Source: Arcobacter nitrofigilis DSM 7299
Lineage (GTDB): Bacteria > Campylobacterota > Campylobacteria > Campylobacterales > Arcobacteraceae
Direction of reading: 5' to 3'
NCBI RefSeq assembly: GCF_000092245.1
Contig: NC_014166.1
Location: 1,612,001 to 1,676,000, forward strand
DNA: 64,000 nucleotides
Below the pieces are notes generated by a model that had not been told where the DNA came from, searched no databases, and saw nothing but the letters and a program-made list of their open reading frames with translations. Positions 1 through 10,794 of the stretch are shown piece by piece. Made by a program: the position numbers and the translations under genes. Position 1 is the stretch's first letter; the number at the start of each line of letters is the position of its first letter.

Positions 1-355
1 CATTAACTGCTACCATTGTAAAATAACATACATTTGTATTTTTTATTGTATGGTCTTTTATATCTTCAGAAATGACTTTTATACCAATTTCCATAGACGT
101 TCTTCCCACATAATTTACAGATGCATGAAATGTAACTAATGAACCTATTTTGATAGGATCTTTAAATAAAACCATATCAACAGACAAAGTTACTGCATAT
201 CCCCCTGAATATCTTGCTGCACATGCATATGCGACATGGTCTAACATTTTTAAAATTTCACCACCATGTACATTCTTCCCACTAAAGTTAGCTTTATCAG
301 GTGTCATTAACATAGTCATTGTAAGAGATTTTTCCCCTTTTACTGTATTACTCAT
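1..355 (-). CDS. Acyl-CoA thioesterase, hotdog fold (C-terminus outside window)
   Basis: This gene reads leftward from an ATG at 353-355 and runs off the start of the window, so only about 118 N-terminal residues are seen. The translation has the YciA/acyl-CoA hydrolase pattern: an early NVHGGEILKMLD segment that begins the hotdog helix, then AYACAARYSGGYAVTLSVD and a segment reading FKDPIKIGSLVTFHASVNYVG. Proteins of this family cleave acyl-CoA thioesters to free acid and CoA in the cytoplasm. An AAAGG ribosome site lies six bases before the ATG. Family assignment is fairly secure; the substrate cannot be told. Confidence 0.82.
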   Translation of the reverse strand, partial: MSNTVKGEKSLTMTMLMTPDKANFSGKNVHGGEILKMLDHVAYACAARYSGGYAVTLSVDMVLFKDPIKIGSLVTFHASVNYVGRTSMEIGIKVISEDIKDHTIKNTNVCYFTMVAVN

Positions 356-476
356 ATATAACCTTTGTAAAATATCTTTTAATTATAGACTAAATATATA
401 TAAATTTATAATAAAAACTTATATTAAGAGAGTCTAAAATTTGAAATTTATAAAAAAGTAACACTTGATAAATATT

Positions 477-3138
<2,662 letters not shown>

Positions 3139-3143
3139 AAGAA

Positions 3144-3149
3144 ATTATA
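3144..3149 (-). promoter_or_regulatory. -10 box of a putative leaderless promoter (methyltransferase)
   Basis: TATAAT on the minus strand is followed by five bases (TTCTT) and then the ATG of the methyltransferase. Transcription initiating at the usual distance would begin at or next to the start codon. No ribosome-binding sequence is seen. Confidence 0.5.
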
Positions 3150-3175
3150 TCATTTTAAACTAATATTTTTTTTGA

Positions 3176-3181
3176 TATAAT
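3176..3181 (+). promoter_or_regulatory. -10 box upstream of small membrane protein gene
   Basis: The sequence TTTGATATAAT contains a perfect TATAAT 19 bases upstream of the ATG at 3201, leaving a very short leader that still includes the GGAG ribosome site. It faces away from the minus-strand promoter of the methyltransferase, so the 62-base gap holds two divergent promoters. Confidence 0.5.
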
Positions 3182-3200
3182 TTGTGACTATGGAGAAAAT

Positions 3201-3542
3201 ATGAGTTATTTAGATATTTGTATATTAGGTTGGAACTTAAATGCTTTAATGTTTGTCATTAATTTATTTCTTGCTATAAAAGTAATAAAAGCAACAGACA
3301 TTGATATAATACATGAACAAACTAAATTATTAGAAGAGTTAAAATTTGAATTTGATAAGTATTATCCAAATAGAAAAATTGAAGTAAGTATTTCATATTT
3401 CGTTCCTTTTACTGCATTTTTTAGAATGACATTAAGAATTCTAGAAATGCTTTTCTTCTTTAGTAAAAACAAAAATACCACAATGTATGATTTTATGGTT
3501 TATAAATATTCATACGATATCCAAAAAGCTAAATCAAAATAA
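3201..3542 (+). CDS. Small predicted membrane protein, unknown function
   Basis: I do not recognise this 113-residue protein. Its first 30 residues contain a hydrophobic stretch (ALMFVINLFLAIKVI), followed by a charged, probably helical segment (HEQTKLLEELKFEFDKYY) and a second hydrophobic patch around FVPFTAFFRMTLRILEMLFFF. The C-terminus is basic and polar. GGAGAAAAT before the ATG is a good ribosome site and TATAAT stands at 3176-3181, so it is likely a real, expressed gene. It lies alone between the divergent methyltransferase and tRNA-Val. Confidence 0.65.
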   Translation: MSYLDICILGWNLNALMFVINLFLAIKVIKATDIDIIHEQTKLLEELKFEFDKYYPNRKIEVSISYFVPFTAFFRMTLRILEMLFFFSKNKNTTMYDFMVYKYSYDIQKAKSK

Positions 3543-3571
3543 TATTTAGCTAATATCTCATTCTTTTAAAT

Positions 3572-3647
3572 GGTCGCATAGCTCAGTTGGTAGAGCACCA
3601 CCTTGACATGGTGGTGGTCGTAGGTTCAAGTCCTATTGTGGCCACCA
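3572..3647 (+). tRNA. tRNA-Val (anticodon GAC)
   Basis: The 76-base sequence folds as a cloverleaf. The acceptor stem is GGTCGCA (3572-3578) paired with TGTGGCC (3637-3643), with two or three G-U pairs, then discriminator A and an encoded CCA. The D arm contains AGCTCAGTTGGTAGAGC, the anticodon stem is CCACC/GGTGG around the loop TTGACAT with anticodon GAC at 3605-3607, and the T arm carries GGTTCAAGTCC. GAC reads the valine codons GUC and GUU. Confidence 0.96.
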
Positions 3648-3685
3648 ACAAAATAATCATAATAATTTTATAAAAAGTACTTTTT

Positions 3686-3718
3686 TGCAAGTTTTATGAC
3701 AGCCTTTAATGGTATAAT
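3686..3718 (+). promoter_or_regulatory. Putative TctD-type operator and promoter of uspA-tctDE
   Basis: The 22-base element starts with the core TGCAAGTTTTATGACAGC, which reads as two direct 11-base repeats sharing TGNNAGNNTT (3686-3696 and 3697-3707). A perfect TATAAT lies at 3713-3718, nine bases after GACAGC. The same core and the same nine-base spacing occur before both tctC genes on the opposite strand. Direct 11-base repeats over a -35 region are typical of OmpR-family regulators, so the nearby TctD-like regulator is the natural ligand. This is inference from the shared sequence. Confidence 0.65.
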
Positions 3719-3746
3719 TATAATATATTTTCTTAAAGGATTTTTT

Positions 3747-4595
3747 ATGATTTACAAAAAAATGTTTTTTCCTATTGGTGGTGGTGAAGAGTTAAAAGAG
3801 AGATTATTTGCAGCTTTATTAATTGCAAAATATTTTGATGCAAATTTAGAAATTTTAAAATGTTTACATGATAGCGGTAAAAAAATGTATAAAAATTTAG
3901 GTATTTCTAGTCATATTATGAAAGAAATTGATGATGTAATTGCGCTAAAAGCGAAAGAAGAATCAATAGAATTTGAAAAAGCTCTTATGGAAATTGGGAA
4001 AATTGTTGGAATGGATGTATCAACAACTCCAATCCCAAATAAAGTCCATGCACTTTTGACTGTAAAAGAGGGGAATAGAAGTCTTTTAGTTGAAGAAGAG
4101 TCTAAATTTTGTGATATTGTAATTGCGGCTGCTCCTCCATCTGGAATTGCAACTGCTACTTTTGAAACATCAGTGTTAAAAAGTGGGAAACCTGTTCTTA
4201 TGTTTCCAAGAACAATGAAAACTTTTAATACAAAATCAATACTTATTGGATGGAATAATACAGTTGAGTCATCACGAGCTATAACTGCCTCTATTGAACT
4301 TTTAAAACAAGCCCAAAGAGTAGAAATAGTCTCTTCTGATGAATATAGTGGTGATATGATAAAAATTAACCAATTAATTGATTATCTTAAATTTCACGAT
4401 ATTGAGGCTAGTTATAAAATTGTAGAAACTACTAGAATACCTGGACAAGCATTATTAAACGCTGCACTTGATGGAAACTTTGACTTAATAGTTGCAGGTG
4501 CTTATGGTCATAAAGGTTTAAGAGAACTTATGTTTGGTGGTGCTACTAGATATTTATTAGAACATTCTACTTTGCCAGTATTTATGTCTCACTAG
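3747..4595 (+). CDS. Universal stress protein, UspA family, tandem-domain size
   Basis: The 282-residue product is the size of two Usp domains in tandem. The second half keeps the ATP-binding signature of the family, GAYGHKGLRELMFGGATRYLLEH, that is GxxG-x9-GxxT, near the C-terminus. The first half is more degenerate. The start ATGATTTAC at 3747 is preceded by AAAGGA at a spacing of six; an earlier in-frame ATG at 3696 lies inside the operator-like box and has no ribosome site. It heads an apparent operon with the TctDE-type pair (gap 19 bases). Usp proteins bind nucleotides and modulate stress or transport states; a role in tricarboxylate uptake is inferred from position and the shared promoter box. 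Confidence 0.87.
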   Translation: MIYKKMFFPIGGGEELKERLFAALLIAKYFDANLEILKCLHDSGKKMYKNLGISSHIMKEIDDVIALKAKEESIEFEKALMEIGKIVGMDVSTTPIPNKVHALLTVKEGNRSLLVEEESKFCDIVIAAAPPSGIATATFETSVLKSGKPVLMFPRTMKTFNTKSILIGWNNTVESSRAITASIELLKQAQRVEIVSSDEYSGDMIKINQLIDYLKFHDIEASYKIVETTRIPGQALLNAALDGNFDLIVAGAYGHKGLRELMFGGATRYLLEHSTLPVFMSH

Positions 4596-4614
4596 ATTAA
4601 TATAAAAGATTGCT

Positions 4615-5274
4615 ATGAAAATATTATTACTTGAAGATAATAAAACATTAGCAAAGGGAATATTTAATAAATTAGAGCAACATGGCTATATAATAGACCT
4701 CTTCTATGATGGAGAAGAGGGTCTATACTCTTTAAAAACTTCTAATTATGATCTTCTAATTTTAGACTTGGGCTTACCAAGTTTAGATGGGATTGATATT
4801 ATAAAAGATTTGAGAAATTCTCAAAAAGATATTCCCATCTTAATCATTTCTGCTAGGGATAAGCTTGATCAAAGAATTTTAGGATTGGATAGTGGAGCAG
4901 ATGATTATTTATGTAAGCCTTTTGACCTTGATGAAGTAATAGCTAGAGTTCAAGCTCTATTAAGAAGAAGTAAAAATCAACTTTCTAAGTTAATTAAGTA
5001 TAAAGATTTAGAATATAATTCTTTGTCTAAAACAGTAACTAAAGATGATGTAGTTATAGAATTAAGTAAAAGAGAGATAAATATCTTTGAACATATGTTA
5101 TTAAATCTAAATAATGTAGTTAGCAAAGAAAATATTGTGGATCATATTACTTCTTTTGATGATGAATTTAACCCAACTGCCGTTGAAACTTATGTTTCGA
5201 GGCTAAGAAAAAAACTAGGGGATTCTATCAATTTAAAAACAGTTAGAGGCTTAGGGTATATACTTAATTCATAA
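4615..5274 (+). CDS. tctD: OmpR-family response regulator, TctD-like
   Basis: The 219-residue protein has a receiver domain with acidic pocket E7/D8, phosphoacceptor D51 (LLILDLGLPSLDG), S79 and K101 (LCKPFD), then a winged-helix DNA-binding domain ending in the typical ETYVSRLRKKLGD...VRGLGY wing. It is followed by its kinase with a TAATG stop-start overlap and faces a TTT transporter operon, the usual context of TctD regulators that control citrate or other carboxylate uptake. It is probably autoregulated through the box at 3686-3707. The name rests on context as much as on sequence. Confidence 0.9.
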   Translation: MKILLLEDNKTLAKGIFNKLEQHGYIIDLFYDGEEGLYSLKTSNYDLLILDLGLPSLDGIDIIKDLRNSQKDIPILIISARDKLDQRILGLDSGADDYLCKPFDLDEVIARVQALLRRSKNQLSKLIKYKDLEYNSLSKTVTKDDVVIELSKREINIFEHMLLNLNNVVSKENIVDHITSFDDEFNPTAVETYVSRLRKKLGDSINLKTVRGLGYILNS

Positions 5275-6641
5275 TGGAAAAAAATAATACACAATCTATT
5301 AGTTCCCGTTTAGTCATTTGGCTAACTATCCCTTTAATAATCTTTTCTATTCTTCTATTTTCTGTTATCTATTTTTTCGTAAACGAAAAAGTAAATAAAT
5401 TTTATGATAATAATTTATATGCTACTGGTAAAAGTATGGAAGATAGTATTGGTATTAGAGATGGACATTTGTTAGTTGATTTACCTTACTTTGCAATTGA
5501 TTTATTATCTTCTAATAATGAAGGCTCAGTTTTTTATTCTATTATTGATGAAAGAAATAAATTACTTGTGGGATATAAAGGTTTAGTCAATAAGAAGATT
5601 CTAGGTAATAAAAAGAAAGTTTTTTATAATACATCCTTTGCTGCTGCCCAATTAAGAGCTGTATCTTTTCAAGTAACTATTGTAAATTTTGGGAAAAAAC
5701 ATAAAGCAATAATAACTGTTGCAGAAACTTTAGAGGGAAGGATATCTGCAATCAATGATATTTTAATTGTATTACTTATTTTAATAGGTGTAGTTATTAC
5801 TTCAACATTAGTTATATCCTTTATTGCAGTTAGAAAAGGGCTTAGACCTTTATATAATTTACAAAATATAATAAAAAAACGAGATTTAAAAGATTTATCT
5901 CCCATAAAATTTGATGCACCAAAAGAGATTGAAGAGGTATTAAATAGTATTAATATTCTTTTAGAAAGAAGTAGAGATAATATTAAGTATATAGAACATT
6001 TTAATTCAGATGTTTCCCACCAATTAAGAACTCCTTTAGCAGAATTAAGGGTTAAAGTAGAATTACTCTATAAAAAAGACGAAAAAGAGTATATCTCTTT
6101 TATGAAACTTCTTGATTCTATGAGTCATATTACTGAACAGCTTTTACTCTATGCTAAAACAAATCCAAATTCAATTAATATCAATAGATTCAAAAAAATA
6201 AATTTAACACAAATGTGTAAAGAGTACTCTCTTAAAACAGCTCCTAGAGTTTATGCAAGAGGTTTTGAGTTTGCATATGAAAATTTTGATGAAGATATTT
6301 TTATCAATGCTGATTCTATTTTATTAGAAAGTATGTTAGACAATATTATCAATAATGCTTTATATTATGCAGTTGATGAAAAAAATAATCCAATGGGAAC
6401 TATAAGTATAAATATAAAAAGACATAATAATACTATTTGGTTAAATGTAAAAGATGAAGGTTATGGTTTAAATACTAAAGATTTAAATCATATTTTTGAT
6501 AGATTTTATAGAGTAGACTCAAATAAAAAAGGCAATGGATTGGGATTGAGCATTGTTAAGCAAATTGCACAGTTACATAACGCAACTGTGCAAGCTTCAA
6601 ATGAGGAAGGATTGGTTATTTCTATAATTTTCCCTCTATAA
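5274..6641 (+). CDS. tctE: Sensor histidine kinase, TctE-like
   Basis: This 455-residue membrane kinase partners the preceding regulator; its ATG overlaps the regulator stop (TAATG). It has an N-terminal transmembrane helix (about residues 14-36), a periplasmic domain of about 125 residues of the type found in TctE proteins, a second helix (about 162-184), a HAMP linker, a dimerisation domain with phosphoacceptor His249 in SHQLRTPL, and an ATPase domain with N box (NIINNALYYA), DEGYGLN and GNGLGLSIVKQ. It would sense an external carboxylate and phosphorylate TctD. The last codons contain a perfect 10-base inverted repeat (6565-6593) discussed in the findings. Confidence 0.92.
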   Translation: MEKNNTQSISSRLVIWLTIPLIIFSILLFSVIYFFVNEKVNKFYDNNLYATGKSMEDSIGIRDGHLLVDLPYFAIDLLSSNNEGSVFYSIIDERNKLLVGYKGLVNKKILGNKKKVFYNTSFAAAQLRAVSFQVTIVNFGKKHKAIITVAETLEGRISAINDILIVLLILIGVVITSTLVISFIAVRKGLRPLYNLQNIIKKRDLKDLSPIKFDAPKEIEEVLNSINILLERSRDNIKYIEHFNSDVSHQLRTPLAELRVKVELLYKKDEKEYISFMKLLDSMSHITEQLLLYAKTNPNSININRFKKINLTQMCKEYSLKTAPRVYARGFEFAYENFDEDIFINADSILLESMLDNIINNALYYAVDEKNNPMGTISINIKRHNNTIWLNVKDEGYGLNTKDLNHIFDRFYRVDSNKKGNGLGLSIVKQIAQLHNATVQASNEEGLVISIIFPL

Positions 6642-6665
6642 TTTATGTATAAAGTGTGATATTAG

Positions 6666-7664
6666 TTATTCTTTTACTAAATACGAATAAGACTTAAAAA
6701 TATCATATGATTCTTGAATTAAATGATTTGATTCTTCAGGACCTGTCCAAGTATAACCAATGTCATTTGATTTTAAAAATTTTTGAACATCTTTTCTAGC
6801 TAAAGTTCTTTTTATTGCAGTAGTTAATTTTTCATATCTCTTTGGATATTTTTCTTTAAACTCTTTTCTTACTGCAAATCCTCTTGTAGAACCATTGAAT
6901 ACTGGAACTTGAAACCCTAAAGGTTCAATTGCTTCATTCAGTGTTGGAGCATCCCATTGTTTTACCCTTTTATTTTTTACAATAGCCAAAGGCTTTATAA
7001 ATTCTTTAATGGTTTCACTTCCTTGTGCAGAAATTGCTATTAAATCAACTTGTCCACCTGCAATTGCTGTTCTTGCTTTTCCTCCACTATTATATACAAC
7101 AAGATTCAAGTTTTCTTGAGGTATATTGTATTTATCTAACATAAGTTTTAAAAGTAATTGTCCTACAGAACCTTGAAAAACAGCAGCCTTTACCGTTTTT
7201 GGGTGATTTTTAATTGCATTTAAAACTTCTACCATACTATTATATTTTGAGTTTTTATTCACAGCAAATAATTCAAAATCAAGCCATTGCACATTTATAA
7301 AATCAAAATCACTTATTTTATATTTAGCACCACCTGTTAAAATTGTATTAGCTAAAAATGGTGAGAAAGTTGAAGCAAATACTGTATATCCATCAGCAGG
7401 TTTTTTTAGTACATAATTAGCTGCAATTTGTGTACTTGCTCCTTTTTTATTAATAACTTTTATTGGAGTATTTAACTCATCTGATAAAAAAGTAGACATT
7501 GATCTTGTCATTCTATCAGCACTTCCCCCAATACCGAATCCTACAACAAAATTAATTGGTTTATTAGGGTATTCATCTGCTTGTAAACTTGTAGCAAATA
7601 AATTTAATCCCAATATTAAAATTACAGCAGATTTAATTGCTGATTTGAACATGCTTATATACAT
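6666..7664 (-). CDS. tctC: TctC-type substrate-binding protein, copy 1
   Basis: This 332-residue periplasmic protein belongs to the Bug/TctC family, extracytoplasmic receptors of tripartite tricarboxylate transporters. It begins with a signal peptide cleaved near ATSLQA-DEYP, followed by the family landmarks YPNKPINFVVGFGIGGSADRMTR, KPADGYTVFASTFSPFLANT and AIAGGQVDLIAISAQGS. It is a close paralogue of the protein at 9769-10767, differing mainly by conservative changes. AAAGGAG stands four bases before the ATG. It has its own promoter box (7703-7724), so it can be expressed apart from tctA. Confidence 0.93.
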   Translation of the reverse strand: MYISMFKSAIKSAVILILGLNLFATSLQADEYPNKPINFVVGFGIGGSADRMTRSMSTFLSDELNTPIKVINKKGASTQIAANYVLKKPADGYTVFASTFSPFLANTILTGGAKYKISDFDFINVQWLDFELFAVNKNSKYNSMVEVLNAIKNHPKTVKAAVFQGSVGQLLLKLMLDKYNIPQENLNLVVYNSGGKARTAIAGGQVDLIAISAQGSETIKEFIKPLAIVKNKRVKQWDAPTLNEAIEPLGFQVPVFNGSTRGFAVRKEFKEKYPKRYEKLTTAIKRTLARKDVQKFLKSNDIGYTWTGPEESNHLIQESYDIFKSYSYLVKE

Positions 7665-7691
7665 GTAACTCCTTTATTATTAGTATAAGAA

Positions 7692-7724
7692 ATTTTAACT
7701 AAGAAAGCTGTCATGAAACTTGCA
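7692..7724 (-). promoter_or_regulatory. Putative TctD-type operator and promoter of tctC copy 1
   Basis: On the minus strand the core TGCAAGTTTCATGACAGC is followed after nine bases by TAAAAT (7692-7697). The core is identical to the one before tctC copy 2 and differs in one base from the one before the uspA gene. The 11-base direct repeats are TGCAAGTTTCA (7714-7724) and TGACAGCTTTC (7703-7713). A second possible -10 box, TATACT, is about one helical turn further downstream. Confidence 0.62.
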
Positions 7725-7764
7725 TATAAAATTAGTATAAAGAAAAGAAAGAAGTAGGGGAGTT

Positions 7765-7795
7765 TGCACAGTTACATGAAGTAACTGTACAAAAT
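7765..7795. repeat. Imperfect inverted repeat, possible remnant of kinase 3' end
   Basis: TTTGCACAGTTAC (7765-7777) and GTAACTGTACAAA (7783-7795) form a 13-base stem with one mismatch around the loop ATGAA. The left part shares TTGCACAGTTACAT with the 3' end of the tctE gene at 6565-6578, and the plus strand reads FAQLHEVTVQ against IAQLHNATVQ in TctE. It lies between tctA and tctC copy 1. There is no T-tract, so it is not a standard intrinsic terminator. Confidence 0.6.
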
Positions 7796-7807
7796 AAAAG
7801 TTTATAT

Positions 7808-9310
7808 TTATTTAGCTTTTTTAGTTAATTTTTCAATTAATTTAGAACCAAATAAAGAGAAAATTAATAAAACTAATATAGCAATAGTAATTGGTCTTTG
7901 AAGAATATATGAAAATTCTCCACCTGATATTTGTAATGTTTGCACAAGTGAACCTTCAGCCATTTTACCTAATAACATACCAATAACTGCCGCTGGTACG
8001 GAGAAGTTATATCTTCTAAAAACCCAACCAACTAATGCAAATACTAAAACTGTACCAGGACCTGACATATTTCCAGTTAACCCAAATGAACCAGCTGTTG
8101 CTAAAACTAAAACTGACGGTACTAAATAAGTCATTTTAACTTTAATAATTGAAGCTAATACAGGTATTAATAAAAGTCCTAATATTATTAATAAAAATGC
8201 TTGTGCAAAGTTTGCAAATATAATTGCATAAACAACATCCATTTGTTCTCTAATAAATTGTGGACCACCTGTAATATTATGCATAGCAAAGGCAGCTAAC
8301 ATAACAGCAGTTGCACCACCACCTGGGATTCCAAGAGCTAAAAGTGTAGCCATAGAACCAGCTTCTGATGTACTATTTGCAGATTCTGAAGCAATAACAC
8401 CTTTGGGATTTCCTTTTCCATAACTATCAGGATCTTTATCTCTTCTTTTTGTTTCTATATAAGATAAAAGATTTGATACAGATGAACCAACACCTGGAAC
8501 TGCACCAATAATTACACCAATTAAACTTCCTCTTATCAAAATAACAGGATAAGAAAAAGCTTTTCTAAAACCTTTTAATATATATGAAATTCTTACTTTT
8601 CTTTGACTCTCATCTTCTACTAAGAATTCAGATTTTACAAGTTTAAATAACTCAGAAGCTGCAAACATACCCATCATCGCTGGAATTACAGGAATACCAT
8701 CTGCTAAGATATCTAAGCCCATTGTTCCTCTTAAAATACCATTATCACTAAATCCTATAGTACCAACTAATAAACCTACAAGTCCTGCAATAAGACCTTT
8801 TACAACATGTTTCCCTGTTAAACTAGCAATCAAAGTAAGACCCCATAAAATAACAATAAACATTTCAGAAGGACCCAATTTTAAAACAAAAAGTGACATT
8901 GGTTTAATTAAAAAGAAAAGTAAAATATATCCAAGTAATACACCAAAAGTAGAAGAACCAAGTGCTAGACCTAAGGCTTCGTTATGTTCTCCTTTTCTTG
9001 CCATTGGATAACCATCAAAGGCTGTAGCAATAGCAGAGGAAGTTCCTGGTATATTCATAAGTATGGCAGGAACACCAGCCCCAAATCCACTACCAGTGAA
9101 TATTGCAGTCAAAAACAACATTGCTTGTAAAAAGTCCATATACATAGTCATTGGTAAAAATATCGCCATTGCCATTGATGTTTGTAATCCAGGAGTTGCT
9201 CCAAAAAACAATCCAATAATAATACCAGGTATTACAACTAACCAGTATTGAGGTTCCGAAAAGAGTAAGGCAACTGCTTGTTGCGCCGAGGCTAAATTTA
9301 CTATATCCAT
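7808..9310 (-). CDS. tctA: TTT transporter large membrane subunit TctA
   Basis: The 500-residue polytopic protein is the large permease subunit of a tripartite tricarboxylate transporter. The family motif GATPGLQTSMAMAIFLPMT appears near residue 38, with a repeat-like GAVPGVGSSVSNLLSYIETKR in the second half and GIPGGGATAVMLAAF. About ten to twelve hydrophobic helices are evident. The length is normal for TctA. It follows tctB by eight bases on the same strand and uses an ATG after GGAAAA. It imports carboxylates across the inner membrane together with TctB and a TctC receptor, powered by an ion gradient. Confidence 0.96.
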   Translation of the reverse strand: MDIVNLASAQQAVALLFSEPQYWLVVIPGIIIGLFFGATPGLQTSMAMAIFLPMTMYMDFLQAMLFLTAIFTGSGFGAGVPAILMNIPGTSSAIATAFDGYPMARKGEHNEALGLALGSSTFGVLLGYILLFFLIKPMSLFVLKLGPSEMFIVILWGLTLIASLTGKHVVKGLIAGLVGLLVGTIGFSDNGILRGTMGLDILADGIPVIPAMMGMFAASELFKLVKSEFLVEDESQRKVRISYILKGFRKAFSYPVILIRGSLIGVIIGAVPGVGSSVSNLLSYIETKRRDKDPDSYGKGNPKGVIASESANSTSEAGSMATLLALGIPGGGATAVMLAAFAMHNITGGPQFIREQMDVVYAIIFANFAQAFLLIILGLLLIPVLASIIKVKMTYLVPSVLVLATAGSFGLTGNMSGPGTVLVFALVGWVFRRYNFSVPAAVIGMLLGKMAEGSLVQTLQISGGEFSYILQRPITIAILVLLIFSLFGSKLIEKLTKKAK

Positions 9311-9318
9311 TTTTTTTC

Positions 9319-9759
9319 CTAATAATCAGTTGGTAAAAATGTCATAGGCATTGGATATGGAAGCATCATTGAAAAAAAGTATGCAATAATAAAACCATAA
9401 ACTAAACTATAACCTATTACCCATGGTAATCTTTTTTCACCATGTATATATAAAGATGCAGCTAAAAATAGAACTGTTCCAAGGTCAAATCCTAAATACT
9501 CTAATGAAAAAACATACGCAGCAAATAGAATCATTACTGGAAGTACAGTAAGAAAATCATCTTTTTTTTCTAAATCTTCTTTTTGAGTAAAAAATTCATA
9601 AATGCATAAGCAAAGTGTAATAGAAGCAATTGGAAGAATAAGAATCATATTTTCCAAACTACTAGAAGCATTATGTGCATTTAATGCATACCATAGTACA
9701 AAAGTAGCCAAGCATAGAATTACTATGCTATTAGCTATTTTTTCTTTTGATAAAGTCAT
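9319..9759 (-). CDS. tctB: TTT transporter small membrane subunit TctB
   Basis: The 146-residue protein has four predicted membrane helices (around residues 11-28, 37-54, 70-88 and 110-135) with a polar loop QKEDLEKKDD between the second and third, which is the arrangement of the TctB small permease subunit. Sequence conservation in this family is low, so position carries much of the weight: it sits between tctC (nine-base gap) and tctA (eight-base gap) on the same strand. AGGACT precedes the ATG. Confidence 0.9.
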   Translation of the reverse strand: MTLSKEKIANSIVILCLATFVLWYALNAHNASSSLENMILILPIASITLCLCIYEFFTQKEDLEKKDDFLTVLPVMILFAAYVFSLEYLGFDLGTVLFLAASLYIHGEKRLPWVIGYSLVYGFIIAYFFSMMLPYPMPMTFLPTDY

Positions 9760-9768
9760 CTTTTAGTC

Positions 9769-10767
9769 CTAATCGTTTAACAAGTAACCGTATTTTTTAA
9801 AGAATTGATACGATTCATCTATTAATTTGTTTGATTCTTCAGGACCAGTCCAAACATAACCGATTTGATTTGATTTTAAGAATTTTTGTACATCTTTGCT
9901 GGCTAGAGTTCTTTTTATAGCACCAAGTAATTTTTCATATCTTTTTGGATATTTCTCTTTAAACTCTTTTCTTACAGCAAATCCTCTCATTGAACCACTA
10001 AATACTGGAACTTTAAATCCTAAAGATTTAATTGCTTCATTTAATGGTGGTGCATCCCATTGTTGTACTCTATCATTTTTTAATATTGCAAGTGGTTTGA
10101 TAAACTCTTTAATATTTTCACTTCCTTGTGCAGAAATTGCTATTAAGTCAACTTGTCCACCAGCGATTGCTGTTCTTGCTTTTCCTCCACTATTATATGT
10201 AACAAGATTTAAGTTTTCTTGTGGAATATTATATTTTTCTAATAATAGTTTTAAAATTAAATGTCCCCCTGAACCTTGAACAACAGCTGCTTTTACAGAT
10301 TTTGGATGATTTTTAATTGCATTTAAAACTTCTACCATACTATTATATTTTGAGTTTTTATTAACAGCAAATAATTCATAATCAAACCATTGAATATTGA
10401 TAAAATCAAAATCAGTCATTTTATACTTAGCTCCACCTGTTAAAATTGTAGTAGCTAGATATGGAGAAAATGTTGAAGAAAATACTGTATAACCATCTGC
10501 TGGTCTTTTTAATATATAATTAGCCGCTATTTGTGTTCCTGCACCTTTTTTGTTAATTACTTTAACAATACCACCTAATTCATCTGATAAAAATGTTGAC
10601 ATTGATCTTGCCATTCTATCAGCACTTCCCCCAATACCAAATCCAACTACTAAATTTACTGGTTTAGTAGGATAGTCTTTTGCTTGAGAACTTGTAGTTA
10701 AAAGACCAAGCCCCAATACTGAAATTGCAACAACTTTTATTGTTGACTTCATAATACCTGTGTACAT
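9769..10767 (-). CDS. tctC: TctC-type substrate-binding protein, copy 2
   Basis: This is the first gene of the tctC-tctB-tctA operon and a close paralogue of the protein at 6666-7664, of identical length (332 residues). A signal peptide ends near TTSSQA-KDYP, followed by the Bug-family landmarks VNLVVGFGIGGSADRMAR and RPADGYTVFSSTFSPYLATT. It captures the carboxylate in the periplasm and delivers it to TctAB. AAGGAG stands five bases before the ATG. Two receptors served by one permease may widen or tune substrate range; the ligand is not deducible by eye. Confidence 0.93.
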   Translation of the reverse strand: MYTGIMKSTIKVVAISVLGLGLLTTSSQAKDYPTKPVNLVVGFGIGGSADRMARSMSTFLSDELGGIVKVINKKGAGTQIAANYILKRPADGYTVFSSTFSPYLATTILTGGAKYKMTDFDFINIQWFDYELFAVNKNSKYNSMVEVLNAIKNHPKSVKAAVVQGSGGHLILKLLLEKYNIPQENLNLVTYNSGGKARTAIAGGQVDLIAISAQGSENIKEFIKPLAILKNDRVQQWDAPPLNEAIKSLGFKVPVFSGSMRGFAVRKEFKEKYPKRYEKLLGAIKRTLASKDVQKFLKSNQIGYVWTGPEESNKLIDESYQFFKKYGYLLND

Positions 10768-10794
10768 GATTACTCCTTGTTAATTTATTTTAGA

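Noticed and set aside
150-437. Plus-strand 95-codon frame at the window start
   Set aside because: It lies antisense to the thioesterase, which has family motifs and a ribosome site; the plus-strand frame has neither.
3696-3746. Upstream in-frame ATG for the UspA gene
   Set aside because: It lies inside the operator-like box and before the -10 element, so it would not be on the transcript.
7765-7795. Intrinsic terminator after tctA
   Set aside because: The stem is good but no T-tract follows on either strand; recorded as a repeat instead.
9896-10279. Plus-strand 127-codon frame antisense to tctC copy 2
   Set aside because: It mirrors a strongly conserved receptor gene, and the translation is a low-complexity mirror without motifs.
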